A stretch of 64,000 bases of DNA from Geothrix fermentans DSM 14018 (GTDB lineage Bacteria; Acidobacteriota; Holophagae; Holophagales; Holophagaceae). Location: NCBI RefSeq assembly GCF_000428885.1, contig NZ_KE386811.1, positions 1 to 64,000 of the forward strand. Reading direction: 5' to 3'. The first letter of the stretch is position 1. The number at the start of each line of letters is the position of its first letter. The position numbers and the translations under genes were made by a program. Of this stretch, positions 8,699 through 16,087 are shown piece by piece. Below the pieces are notes generated by a model. It was not told where the DNA came from, ran no database searches, and worked only from the letters and a program-made list of their open reading frames with translations.

Positions 8699-9304
8699 TC
8701 AACGCCCGGTCGAAGGGCCTGCCTGGGCTCCGAGCACCTGGCTGAGCGAGAAGGCCAGCTGCTGGCTGATCTGCGAACTCCCCCCGGTGCTGGCCACGGC
8801 GAGGTTCCCCTGGCGGTCGAGGATCAGGTGCGTCGGGAACGCCACGCTGGACCCCGACATGGCCAGCTGCTTGAGCGCCGCGAACGGGATGCAGGCCACC
8901 GGGAACTGGAAGGGCCGCGTCTTCAGGAACTCCCGGACCTTCAGCTCGTCGTCGTAGGCGAGGGCCAGCATGACCAGGTCCGGATGGGATCCGAGCCGGG
9001 CGTGGAGGGCGTTGAGGTCGGGGATCTCCTTCACGCAGGGCGGGCACCCCGTGAACCAGACGTTGAGGTAGACCACCTTCCCCCGCAGGGCCGACAGGGA
9101 CCACGCCTTCCCCGCCAGGTCCGTGAACTGGACTTCGCCCACCGGCTGGCCGATCCGGGCCTGGAACCCCTCGGCGGGACGCAGCCCCTGCGGAGCCTGG
9201 ACGGGGGCGGCGGGGGCCCCCTCGGACTTGGAGGCGGGAGGGGCCTGGCCCAGGAGCGCCAAGGTCGAAAGCCCTGCGGCCAGCAGATGTCGGATGGAGA
9301 TCAT
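8699..9304 (-). CDS. TlpA/ResA-like periplasmic thioredoxin
   Basis: A 201-residue protein with a signal peptide (about residues 1-20), a short Pro/Ala linker and a thioredoxin fold. The redox motif is CPPC (Cys87 and Cys90) in VVYLNVWFTGCPPCVKEI, and the cis-Pro is in VAFPTHLILD. Family members reduce or isomerise disulfides outside the cytoplasm, for example in cytochrome c maturation; no cytochrome genes are next to it. Its start lies 23 nt downstream of the last gene of the cassette array, so the array joins directly to it and its native promoter may have been displaced. Confidence 0.88.
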   Translation of the reverse strand: MISIRHLLAAGLSTLALLGQAPPASKSEGAPAAPVQAPQGLRPAEGFQARIGQPVGEVQFTDLAGKAWSLSALRGKVVYLNVWFTGCPPCVKEIPDLNALHARLGSHPDLVMLALAYDDELKVREFLKTRPFQFPVACIPFAALKQLAMSGSSVAFPTHLILDRQGNLAVASTGGSSQISQQLAFSLSQVLGAQAGPSTGR

Positions 9305-9327
9305 GGGGATGCCCTAAAAATCATATT

Positions 9328-10041
9328 TCATGGATTGTGGATGGAGAAAGATTGGGATGCGGTCGACGAGACATCTGGAGTTGAGACAAAAATGCCAACG
9401 ACTTCTACCCTTGTCAGGGCACTCGCTGGAACCTGCGCCTGTAGCTCGGTGGAACTGACATAAGTTGTTTTGAGCGGATAGGCAGGAGGCGAGAAGCTTG
9501 AGTTCCACATAACGATAGAATTGGGAGAAAATCCAGTCCCAGTGGCAGTCAGTGTAAACCCATCTGACCCTACAATTGCGTTTGAAGGCGCAATCATATT
9601 TAAATCAGGAAGAAAGGCAACGACAGTTATGTTTTGATTCAAGGTGTTTGATATGTTTCCCGTGGTGGTTTCCAGCTGGATCTCATTGGTAAACATACCG
9701 ACAGAAGTATTATCAACCTGGAGTTTACCCACAATTGTATTGACATTAGGACCATATATGATCCCCAAGGATGGGTCAATACTCCCGTTGCCTTTGATTA
9801 GATTCATTCGTTTTATTGCCCCAACCGAAGGGCTCACATCTACATATACGTAGGCCAAAGCGTGCTCACTCTGGGTAAATAAGCTCGGCGAAATGCTGAG
9901 GTTTGAAATTGTGAAGCTCGGCTGTTTTGGAATGCTAGTGCCAGCCGGACCAACGCTATTATTACTATTTCCGCCTCCTCCGCACGCTGCAGTAATGACA
10001 AGTGCCATTACAACATAAAAAATGCGATTGTTTTTAAACAT
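9328..10041 (-). CDS. cassette lipoprotein with IPT/TIG-like domain
   Basis: A 237-residue protein, clearly lower in GC than its neighbours. It has a lipoprotein signal (LVITAAC with the acylated Cys20) followed by a Gly/Asn/Ser tether. A C-terminal IPT/TIG-like Ig fold is suggested by the PSNAIVGSDGFTLTATGTGF and SSTELQAQVPASAL blocks. The ATG at 10041 has CAGGAG 5 nt upstream; the longer frame running back to 10206 crosses an attC site and is rejected. It is the last gene of the cassette array: an attC lies upstream, but no attC is seen after its stop, only 23 nt before the tlpA-like start. Function unknown, probably surface or periplasmic. Confidence 0.75.
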   Translation of the reverse strand: MFKNNRIFYVVMALVITAACGGGGNSNNSVGPAGTSIPKQPSFTISNLSISPSLFTQSEHALAYVYVDVSPSVGAIKRMNLIKGNGSIDPSLGIIYGPNVNTIVGKLQVDNTSVGMFTNEIQLETTTGNISNTLNQNITVVAFLPDLNMIAPSNAIVGSDGFTLTATGTGFSPNSIVMWNSSFSPPAYPLKTTYVSSTELQAQVPASALTRVEVVGIFVSTPDVSSTASQSFSIHNP

Positions 10042-10083
10042 GGATGCTCCTGAGAAAAAATGGCACAAGCAGCTGACGAATGA

Positions 10084-10197
10084 AGCACACCGGCCCCGCC
10101 TGCACCGAGGCGATGAGCGGAACCGAGGAAGCAGGGAGTTGAAAGATTGCGGGGGTGGCAATACAGGCGGGGTCCGAGTTGAGCGAAAGGTTAGGGC
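10084..10197 (-). other. attC-like recombination site A
   Basis: Read on the minus strand it opens with CCCTAAC (positions 10196-10190), then CGCTCAACTCGGACCCCGCC, and closes with the complementary arm GGCGGGGCC followed by a degenerate GTGTGCT. The arms at 10091-10104 and 10162-10175 pair. It is about 114 nt and strongly similar to site B. The 3' core is decayed compared with GTTRRRY, so this site may recombine poorly. Confidence 0.8.
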
Positions 10198-10199
10198 GT

Positions 10200-10739
10200 T
10201 CAACAACCACTCCCACCGATGATTTCGAACGTTGCTTTTTGACTGCCAAGCGTGATGTTTACTTGACCCTTGTAGCCAGAACCACCTTCACCGGCTGAGG
10301 TGGTTGTGTAATCGAACTCAACCACAATGCCATCGCCAGACCAGATTTCAGTGCACCGCTCACCGAGACCTTGCTCACCTTTACCCTTTTTTATGACCTT
10401 TGTCCCAATCTGCTTCAATTTGTAAAGGTGATCGTTCACACGAACACCAGTTGCGTCATCGTCGGAGCTGTACCCAAAGATGATTCCATTGCTGGATTCG
10501 GGGGCAGAGGCTAAAGAAAAGGCCGTTCCAGCACCTGAAAAAGATTCTTCTTCGTTCAAATCTTGAATTGTGATCCCATTCTGGGAATTCTTTTCAATGT
10601 GAACGGTTGGTTTGGCATTCTGTGCCGAAGCGGATGCGACCTTGCTTGGTGGATCCTTTTTGGTGGAACGGTTGCATCCCACGGGCAAGAGCGCTACGAG
10701 CGTGATGGTAACGATGTTACGAGAAATGTTGAGATTCAT
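10200..10739 (-). CDS. cassette lipoprotein of unknown function
   Basis: A 179-residue protein with a lipoprotein signal peptide (LVALLPVGC, acylated Cys22). The mature part is polar: a Ser/Asn/Gln-rich stretch, then a beta-rich domain rich in Gly and Asp (for example GIIFGYSSDDDATGVRVNDHLYK and VVEFDYTTTSAGEGG, the latter shown in part). No family is recognised. Its TGA lies only 2 nt from the 5' core of attC site A, the normal spacing of an integron cassette gene. Base use is more AT-rich than the chromosome. The ATG at 10739 fits the signal peptide; the in-frame extension to 10781 reads into site B. Confidence 0.75.
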   Translation of the reverse strand: MNLNISRNIVTITLVALLPVGCNRSTKKDPPSKVASASAQNAKPTVHIEKNSQNGITIQDLNEEESFSGAGTAFSLASAPESSNGIIFGYSSDDDATGVRVNDHLYKLKQIGTKVIKKGKGEQGLGERCTEIWSGDGIVVEFDYTTTSAGEGGSGYKGQVNITLGSQKATFEIIGGSGC

Positions 10740-10759
10740 GCGTGAGCCCTGACGAAGGA

Positions 10760-10868
10760 AGCTAACCGGCCCCGCCTGCACCGAGACGACGAGCGGAGCC
10801 GCGGAAGCGAGATGTAGAGAGAGCGAAAGGCAATGCAGGCGGGGTCCGAGTTGAGCGGAGGGTTAGGC
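10760..10868 (-). other. attC-like recombination site B
   Basis: On the minus strand it begins with a perfect RYYYAAC core (GCCTAAC, 10868-10862), continues CGCTCAACTCGGACCCCGCC, and ends with the complementary arm GGCGGGGCCGGTTAGCT. The internal arms at 10768-10780 and 10834-10847 pair over 13 bp with one bulged base, as in attC hairpins. It is 109 nt. The 5' core also supplies the TAA stop of the upstream cassette gene. Confidence 0.85.
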
Positions 10869-11459
10869 CTCATGAAGGACACCATGTTTATGCATCATTC
10901 GCATCAACTCACTCAGAGATTTTTTAGTTTCTATGTGCCCTTTCCTTATTTGAGTGGCATAGGACGCGAGATTTGAGAATCGATCCTTGGCATTTTGTTT
11001 GTGAACCGGATTGTTGGTTTCTGCCGCCAATGCGTGCCAATGTTCGAATTTGGAAAGCAGTTCGTTATTCATTCTGAAGGAATCGACCATCCCCTTCGCA
11101 AGTACATAGGTTTGAACAAGTGCTTTTCGAAGGTCGTTGTTTTCGATCCTTCCGATGAGATAGGCATTCGCATTGTAAACAGTGAAAAAATCATTGATTA
11201 CTGGATAATAGAAAAGAAGAGGTTGCCCTTCAGGCAGAGCTTCCACGCGGGCTCCAATTCGTTCTTGATAAGTTGCGAAGACTGAATCCAATTCATCATG
11301 GAGTGCCTGAAGGAGGCTCAAAATTATTTTGGCATCTACTTCGGTTCTCTTTTTTCGATCAGCTTCCTCGGCGTTACTCACGGCTCGAAGCGAGAAGAAT
11401 CCGGCGATCAATCCGCCGATGATTGAACCGATTAGGCCCGAGATGAGGGAACTGACCAT
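10863..11459 (-). CDS. cassette membrane-anchored protein of unknown function
   Basis: A 198-residue protein (201 if the in-frame GTG at 11468 is used). The N-terminus is one membrane helix with a glycine zipper (LISGLIGSIIGGLIAGFFS), followed by a charged, mostly helical cytoplasmic domain. No family is recognised. The start has AAGGTG 6 nt before the ATG at 11459. The stop codon TAA is formed by the GCCTAAC core of attC site B, direct evidence that gene and site form one cassette. It is the first cassette after an attI-like site. Confidence 0.75.
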   Translation of the reverse strand: MVSSLISGLIGSIIGGLIAGFFSLRAVSNAEEADRKKRTEVDAKIILSLLQALHDELDSVFATYQERIGARVEALPEGQPLLFYYPVINDFFTVYNANAYLIGRIENNDLRKALVQTYVLAKGMVDSFRMNNELLSKFEHWHALAAETNNPVHKQNAKDRFSNLASYATQIRKGHIETKKSLSELMRMMHKHGVLHEA

Positions 11460-11514
11460 AGGATTCACCTTTTAGAGATAATTTCCTTCTACGAGCATAA
11501 ACGCCCCCGGGAAG

Positions 11515-11530
11515 GCCTAACTTTGTATTA
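11515..11530 (-). other. attI-like core site
   Basis: On the minus strand the sequence is TAATACAAAGTTAGGC. It holds a perfect GTTRRRY recombination core preceded by ACAAA, as I recall from the end of class 1 attI. It lies just upstream of the first cassette gene, where an attI or a preceding attC would be expected. No paired attC arm is visible on the far side, which favours attI. Confidence 0.55.
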
Positions 11531-12142
11531 GACGGCCTATCCGTCATGAGTCTGCCGTCGATGGAAGATGAGGAACAATACCGCCATTGCGGATCACCGG
11601 ATCACATCTTCGCCGAACGGTATCAAAACCCCGGCGAACGGAATCGGTCGCTTTGGTGGGACGGTGTGAGGGCAGAACCTGCCGAATCTGTGCATGCCTT
11701 CGCCATTCGATCCGCGAAGGTCCCGCCTCGAAAGAATTCAGCCACAAGGAACACAAAAAGGCCGACCTGCTGATTGGCCAGGCCCGGCCCAAGGTTCGCA
11801 AGATGAAAGGCTGGAGCCGGAGATGGCGGAGAAAAAGCCGCGGATCCACAGGTTTCGCGGGTTCACACGGATTGGAAACGGGGTTGTGGCTGGTTTGGGG
11901 GTGCCGCTTCACAAGCGCGGGCTCCATGGGGGGCGCCAGGGCTGCGGGCCCCAAGTGGAGCGCGACCCTGGCGCCCCCCATGACCTCCGGCACCGCCGGA
12001 GGCCGCCTGCGGCGGGCCCGCGCGGGGTGGGTCGAGTCCCCTCCGCGCTCTCCGCGCGCCCGAAGGGCGTCTCTGCGCCCTCTGCGTTCCGCTTTTCCAG
12101 CTGAGGTTCGCCGATCAGCAGGAAAGAGGCTGTTCTTTGCGG
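11531..12142. repeat. intergenic region with nested palindromes; no gene seen
   Basis: A 612-nt gap. It begins where an integron integrase gene would be expected, but no frame shows tyrosine recombinase motifs. At 11611-11650 there are two imperfect direct copies of a GCCGAACGGTATC-like sequence. From about 11740 the gap is a mosaic of repeat elements. A 17-bp perfect inverted repeat (CATGGGGGGCGCCAGGG at 11925-11941, complement at 11966-11982) is followed by a hairpin at about 11984-12002 and a CTCTGCGCCCTCTGCG block. The style matches the nested palindromes in other gaps of this window. Confidence 0.6.
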
Positions 12143-13276
12143 TCACTTCTCCAGCTTGCGGAGCAGATCCTCGGCCACGCGCCCAGCCGCCCCTGGCTCT
12201 CCCAGGTGGCCACGCACTTCCCCCAACTCGGCGCGGATGCGCCGGGCCGTCTCCGGCTCCAGCAGCCGCGCCAGCTCCACCCCCAGCCGCTCGGGGTTCA
12301 CGTCGCCCTGGAGCAGCTCGGGGGCCACTTCGCGGCGGGCCACCACATTGGCCAGGCCGAAGTGGGGGACCTTCACGACGCGCTTGGCCAGCTCGTAGGT
12401 GAGGGCGTTCAGCTTGTAGACGATGGCGAAGGGCGTGCCCAGCAGGGCCGTCTCCAGGGTGGCGGTGCCCGAGGCCACCAGGGCCGCGTCCGCGTGGGCG
12501 CGGGCGGCGTAGGGGCGGTCCTGCACGAGGGTGATGGGCGCGTCGCCCGCGTGGGCGCGCACGAAGGCCGGATCCAGCGTGGGCGCCACGGGCAGCACCC
12601 ACTGGACCTCGGGCCGGGCGGCGCGCCAGCGGCGGGCCAGCTCCGCCATGGGCGGCAGCAGGCGCTCGATCTCGCCCGTGCGGCTGCCGGGCAGCAGGGC
12701 CACCAGGGGGCGCGCGGGGTCGAGGCCCGTCTCCGCGAAGAAGGCGGCCCGGTCGCACTCGGGCTTCACCACCTCCACCAGGGGATGGCCCACGAAGCGG
12801 GCGTCCACGGGGTAGCCGCGGAACAGCTCCGGCTCGAAGTCGAAGAGGCAGTAGAGGGTATCGAGCAGGGTGCCCAGGGTGGGGATGCGGCCCTTCTTCC
12901 AGGCCCACACCTGGGGGCACACGTACTGGTGCAGGCTCACGGCGGGCAGCTGCTTCCGCAGGGCCTTGGCCAGGCGGAGGTTGAAGCCCGGGTAGTCGAT
13001 GAGCAGGGCGCCGGCGATCCCCTCCTCCGCCGCGGCGGCGAGGATGGCCTTGAAGAGCCGGTTCAGGCGCGGCAGGTGCTTGAGGACCTCCACGAAGCCC
13101 ACCACCGCGAGGTCCTTCACGTCCGCCAGCTTGCGGTCCAGGAAGGGGCTCATGCGCGGGCCGCCCACGCCCACGAGGCGCAGGTCCGGGCGGCGGGCCT
13201 TCAGCTCCCGCAGCAGCTCCGCGCCGTGCAGGTCGCCGGAGTCCTCGCCCGCGATGACCAGCAGGGTCCGCGTCAT
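12143..13276 (-). CDS. lpxB: lipid-A-disaccharide synthase
   Basis: A 377-residue glycosyltransferase family 19 enzyme. It joins UDP-2,3-diacylglucosamine and lipid X into the lipid A disaccharide at the inner membrane. Conserved blocks are readable: VIAGEDSGDLHGAELL at the N-terminus, DYPGFNLRLA, YVCPQVWAWKKGR, VGHPLVE, LLPGSRTGEIERLLP and ALVASGTATLETALLGTP. Length is normal for the family. Its ATG overlaps the stop of the upstream gene (ATGA), so it is coupled to that unknown gene. The longer frame from 13504 is not needed. Confidence 0.95.
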   Translation of the reverse strand: MTRTLLVIAGEDSGDLHGAELLRELKARRPDLRLVGVGGPRMSPFLDRKLADVKDLAVVGFVEVLKHLPRLNRLFKAILAAAAEEGIAGALLIDYPGFNLRLAKALRKQLPAVSLHQYVCPQVWAWKKGRIPTLGTLLDTLYCLFDFEPELFRGYPVDARFVGHPLVEVVKPECDRAAFFAETGLDPARPLVALLPGSRTGEIERLLPPMAELARRWRAARPEVQWVLPVAPTLDPAFVRAHAGDAPITLVQDRPYAARAHADAALVASGTATLETALLGTPFAIVYKLNALTYELAKRVVKVPHFGLANVVARREVAPELLQGDVNPERLGVELARLLEPETARRIRAELGEVRGHLGEPGAAGRVAEDLLRKLEK

Positions 13277-13947
13277 GAACGGTCCCAGTGCCGGCCCAGC
13301 ACCACGTTGTCGTCGGGCACCACGGGGCGGCCCAGGATCTCCGTGGGCAGCTCCGCGGGGAAGAGCACCGGCGGGTGGGCGGCCTCCAGGGCCGCGGCCT
13401 GGGCGCGGAAGGTGGCGGGATCTTCGGCGGGCAGGGCCATGTCCCAGCGGTAGCCCAGCTTCTGGAGGGGCCGCAGGTCCGAGCCGGGCTCGCAGACGCC
13501 GCACCAGAGGCGGTCCGCCAGCAGCTCCGCGTCCGTGGTGCCGGGGTGCCAGCAGTAGCCCACGGCCTCGGCCCGGGCCTGGCGGAGCAGGTCCACCACG
13601 GCGGCCTCGGCCCCGCCCTCGATCCGCAGGGCGAGCTTCACGCCCCGGCCGCTGGTGGCCTCCAGCAGCGCCTCCAGGTGGCCCAGGAGGCGGAAGCCCG
13701 CCTCGCGATTCGCAGGGAGTGCCGCGGGCAGGACCAGGAAGTCCGGTCCGAGGCTGTGGCGGAGGACCTCCAGGGCCTCCTCCACCGGGGACTGGCCCGG
13801 CAGGTGGACGGCATGGACCGCCAGGCCCCGGCGCACGGCCCCGGCCCAGTCCGGATGCGCCCCGCCCTCCCAGCGCAGCGCCAGGGGCGCGAAGGGAAGC
13901 CAGGACCCGGGATCGGAGGTGGACGGAATCTGGGGCACGAACCGCAT
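13273..13947 (-). CDS. uncharacterised protein coupled to lpxB
   Basis: A 224-residue protein not recognised with confidence. Alternating hydrophobic strands and helices (FLVLPAALPAN, VKLALRIEGG, AVGYCWHPGTTDAELLADRLWCGVCEPGSDL) would fit a TIM-barrel resembling sugar-phosphate isomerases, but no catalytic signature is seen. It overlaps lpxB by 4 nt and is divergent from the DUF2203 gene. The ATG at 13947 has no SD. A CATGAT hexamer lies exactly 6 nt before it, so a leaderless start is possible; in-frame ATGs at 13977 and 13992 are alternatives. Confidence 0.6.
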   Translation of the reverse strand: MRFVPQIPSTSDPGSWLPFAPLALRWEGGAHPDWAGAVRRGLAVHAVHLPGQSPVEEALEVLRHSLGPDFLVLPAALPANREAGFRLLGHLEALLEATSGRGVKLALRIEGGAEAAVVDLLRQARAEAVGYCWHPGTTDAELLADRLWCGVCEPGSDLRPLQKLGYRWDMALPAEDPATFRAQAAALEAAHPPVLFPAELPTEILGRPVVPDDNVVLGRHWDRS

Positions 13948-13975
13948 CGGCTTATCATGGAGCAATGGAGGCGCC

Positions 13976-14338
13976 ATGGGCCGCATTTTCACCCTCGACG
14001 AAGCCCGGGCCCTGATGCCGCAGGTCAGGGCGGTGACGGAACCTGTCTACACACTGGCCGTCAGCCTCGCCGAGGAACTGACCCAGGCCGAGGAGGCCCG
14101 GGACGAGGCGCGGGTGTCGGAGCTCCGCGACCGCCTGCAGGCCCTGGTGGAGTCCTGGCAGCGGAGCATGCAGGACCTGGAGGCCGACGTGAAGGGCCTG
14201 TGGCTCGTGGACTTCGACTCCGGCGACGGCTACTGGTGCTGGGCCTATCCCGAGGAGGCGCTGGACCACTGGCACAGCTACGAAGGCGGCTTCCGCTCCC
14301 GCGTGCCCGCGGACCAGCGGCCCGGCGTGCAGGCCTGA
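13976..14338 (+). CDS. DUF2203 family protein
   Basis: A 120-residue protein matching DUF2203: FTLDEARALMPQVRAV at the N-terminus, a long central helix rich in Glu/Arg, then the conserved KGLWLVDFDSGDGYWCWAYPEEALDHWHSYEGGF end. The role of the family is unknown; members are small and cytoplasmic. The start has GGAGG 4 nt upstream. It is divergent from the lpxB-linked gene with only 28 nt between start codons, so the two promoters must overlap. Confidence 0.85.
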   Translation: MGRIFTLDEARALMPQVRAVTEPVYTLAVSLAEELTQAEEARDEARVSELRDRLQALVESWQRSMQDLEADVKGLWLVDFDSGDGYWCWAYPEEALDHWHSYEGGFRSRVPADQRPGVQA

Positions 14339-14354
14339 GCGCGTGGCTGCGAAG

Positions 14355-14460
14355 GAACCACACTCGCCGAGATCGCGGAGGTAGCTGAGGATCGCTGAGG
14401 ACTTCGCCCGTTTTTCCTCCGCGGACCTCCGTTCCCCCCGCATCCTCAGCGAGTGTCTTT
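14355..14460. repeat. palindromic intergenic element
   Basis: ACACTCGC at 14360-14367 pairs with GCGAGTGT at about 14449-14456. Between them are CGCGGAGG/CCTCCGCG and CTGAGGAT/ATCCTCAG arms. It fills the gap between DUF2203 and the alkyltransferase-like gene and has the same nested design as other repeats in the window. Confidence 0.6.
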
Positions 14461-14489
14461 TTCTGAAACGTTCGATCCGGAGTCGCCGA

Positions 14490-14885
14490 ATGGCAGTGAG
14501 GCCCACGAAGCGCATTGAACCCAAGGCCCCGCCGGGGGACTTCCGCGCGGCGGTGCTGGCGGTGGTGGCGCGCATCCCCAGGGGGCGGTTGGCCTCCTAC
14601 GGGCAGGTGGCCCTGCTGGCGGGCTTCCCCCAGCGCCCCCGCCAGGTGGGCATGGTGCTGTCGGGCCTGCCCGAGGGCACGGACCTGCCCTGGCACCGGG
14701 TCGTGAACACCCGGGGCTACGTGCCCAGCCGGGGCCGCTGGTGGGGCGCCATGCAGCAGATCGGCCGCCTGCGGGACGAGGGCATCGAGGTGGACGACCA
14801 GGGCAACCTGGATCTGGAGGCCCACCGGTGGCAACCGACGGCCCGAAGACAGGACACCACGGAGACACGGAGGGCACGGAGGTAG
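14490..14885 (+). CDS. alkyltransferase-like (ATL) DNA-binding protein
   Basis: A 131-residue protein of the MGMT fold. The helix-turn-helix IPRGRLASYGQVALLAGFP and the recognition RQVG are present. The active-site block reads PWHRVVN with Trp68 in place of the alkyl-accepting Cys of PCHRV. That replacement defines ATL proteins, which bind O6-alkylguanine without repairing it and flag the lesion for nucleotide excision repair. The last 11 residues (QDTTETRRARR) are translated from the intergenic repeat that starts at 14854, so the natural C-terminus has been extended by a repeat insertion. Confidence 0.9.
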   Translation: MAVRPTKRIEPKAPPGDFRAAVLAVVARIPRGRLASYGQVALLAGFPQRPRQVGMVLSGLPEGTDLPWHRVVNTRGYVPSRGRWWGAMQQIGRLRDEGIEVDDQGNLDLEAHRWQPTARRQDTTETRRARR

Positions 14886-14980
14886 AACACGGAGAGGCTC
14901 ACAGAGGAATCGCTTGTATACGGCCCTTCTCCGCGCTTTTTCTCAGTGCTCTTCTCGGTGGCCTCCGTGCCTCCGTGGTG
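14854..14980. repeat. CACGGAG-type nested palindromic repeat
   Basis: Left arm ACCACGGAGACACGGAGGGC at about 14856-14875 with a CACGGAGG continuation, right arm GCCTCCGTGCCTCCGTGG at 14961-14978. The arms are complementary with few mismatches. It overlaps the 3' end of the ATL gene. The same family occurs at 23175-23375, and CACGAAG relatives occur at 28031-28270 and 39822-39921. Confidence 0.75.
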
Positions 14981-14992
14981 AATCTTTGCAGG

Positions 14993-14998
14993 TACACT
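14993..14998 (+). promoter_or_regulatory. -10 element (TACACT) of purS-purQ
   Basis: TACACTGG lies 17 nt before the purS ATG and directly upstream of its ribosome site. It is one of several TANACT -10 elements in the window. The -35 region would fall within the end of the palindromic repeat and is not recognisable. Confidence 0.5.
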
Positions 14999-15015
14999 GG
15001 AGGCCGGAGGGCTCC

Positions 15016-15251
15016 ATGAAGGTGCGCGTGTCGGTGCAGTTGAAGCCGGGGATCCTGGATCCCCAGGGCAAGGCGGTGGAGCAGGGCCTGCACGGGTTCG
15101 CCTTCGAGGTGGAGCATGTCCGCATCGGCCGGCTCATCGAGATGGACATTCCGGGCTCCGATCCCGCCGAGGTGAAGGCCAAGGCCCAGGCCATGTGCGA
15201 CAAGCTGCTGGTCAATCCCGTGATGGAGAAGGCCTCCATCGAGGTGCTGTG

Positions 15252-15252
<1 letters not shown>
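15016..15252 (+). CDS. purS: phosphoribosylformylglycinamidine synthase subunit PurS
   Basis: A 78-residue protein. PurS links PurL and PurQ in the multi-subunit FGAM synthase that carries out the fourth step of purine synthesis. The sequence has the family pattern: VRVSVQLKPGILDPQGKAVEQGLHGFAF, then VRIGRLIEMDI and KAMCDKLLVNPVMEKASIEV-type end. The ATG at 15016 has GGAGGG 5 nt upstream; a longer frame from 14914 would read through the repeat. Its stop overlaps the purQ start by 1 nt (TGATG). Confidence 0.95.
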
Positions 15253-15950
<698 letters not shown>

Positions 15951-15995
15951 GGCAGGTTCCCGAGGCGGCGCCTGGGGGGTCCTGGAAAAAAATAA

Positions 15996-16055
15996 TGCCG
16001 GGCGTGTGAAAATTTCCCGGCAGACGAAAAGTTTTCCTGTCATCCTTCCGGAAGG
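15996..16055. promoter_or_regulatory. inverted repeats upstream of the AraC gene
   Basis: TGCCGGG (15996-16002) pairs with CCCGGCA (16016-16022) around an AT-rich centre, and CCTTCCGGAAGG at 16044-16055 is a perfect 12-bp palindrome. The first may act as a terminator-like hairpin for purQ or, with the second, as operator sites for the AraC-type regulator at 16088. Confidence 0.35.
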
Positions 16056-16087
16056 CCCCGATGGGCATGCCTGTTTATTCCTGACCC

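Noticed and set aside
9328-10206. Longer version of the TIG lipoprotein starting at 10206
   Set aside because: The first 55 residues translate attC site A; the lipoprotein signal and SD place the start at 10041.
11611-11650. Tandem GCCGAACGG repeats as an IS21-type transposon end
   Set aside because: Only two imperfect copies are present and no transposase or second end is visible.
11546-11773. Plus-strand ORF as a possible intI remnant
   Set aside because: It is where an integron integrase should begin, but no tyrosine recombinase motif (Arg, HxxR, Tyr boxes) can be read in any frame.
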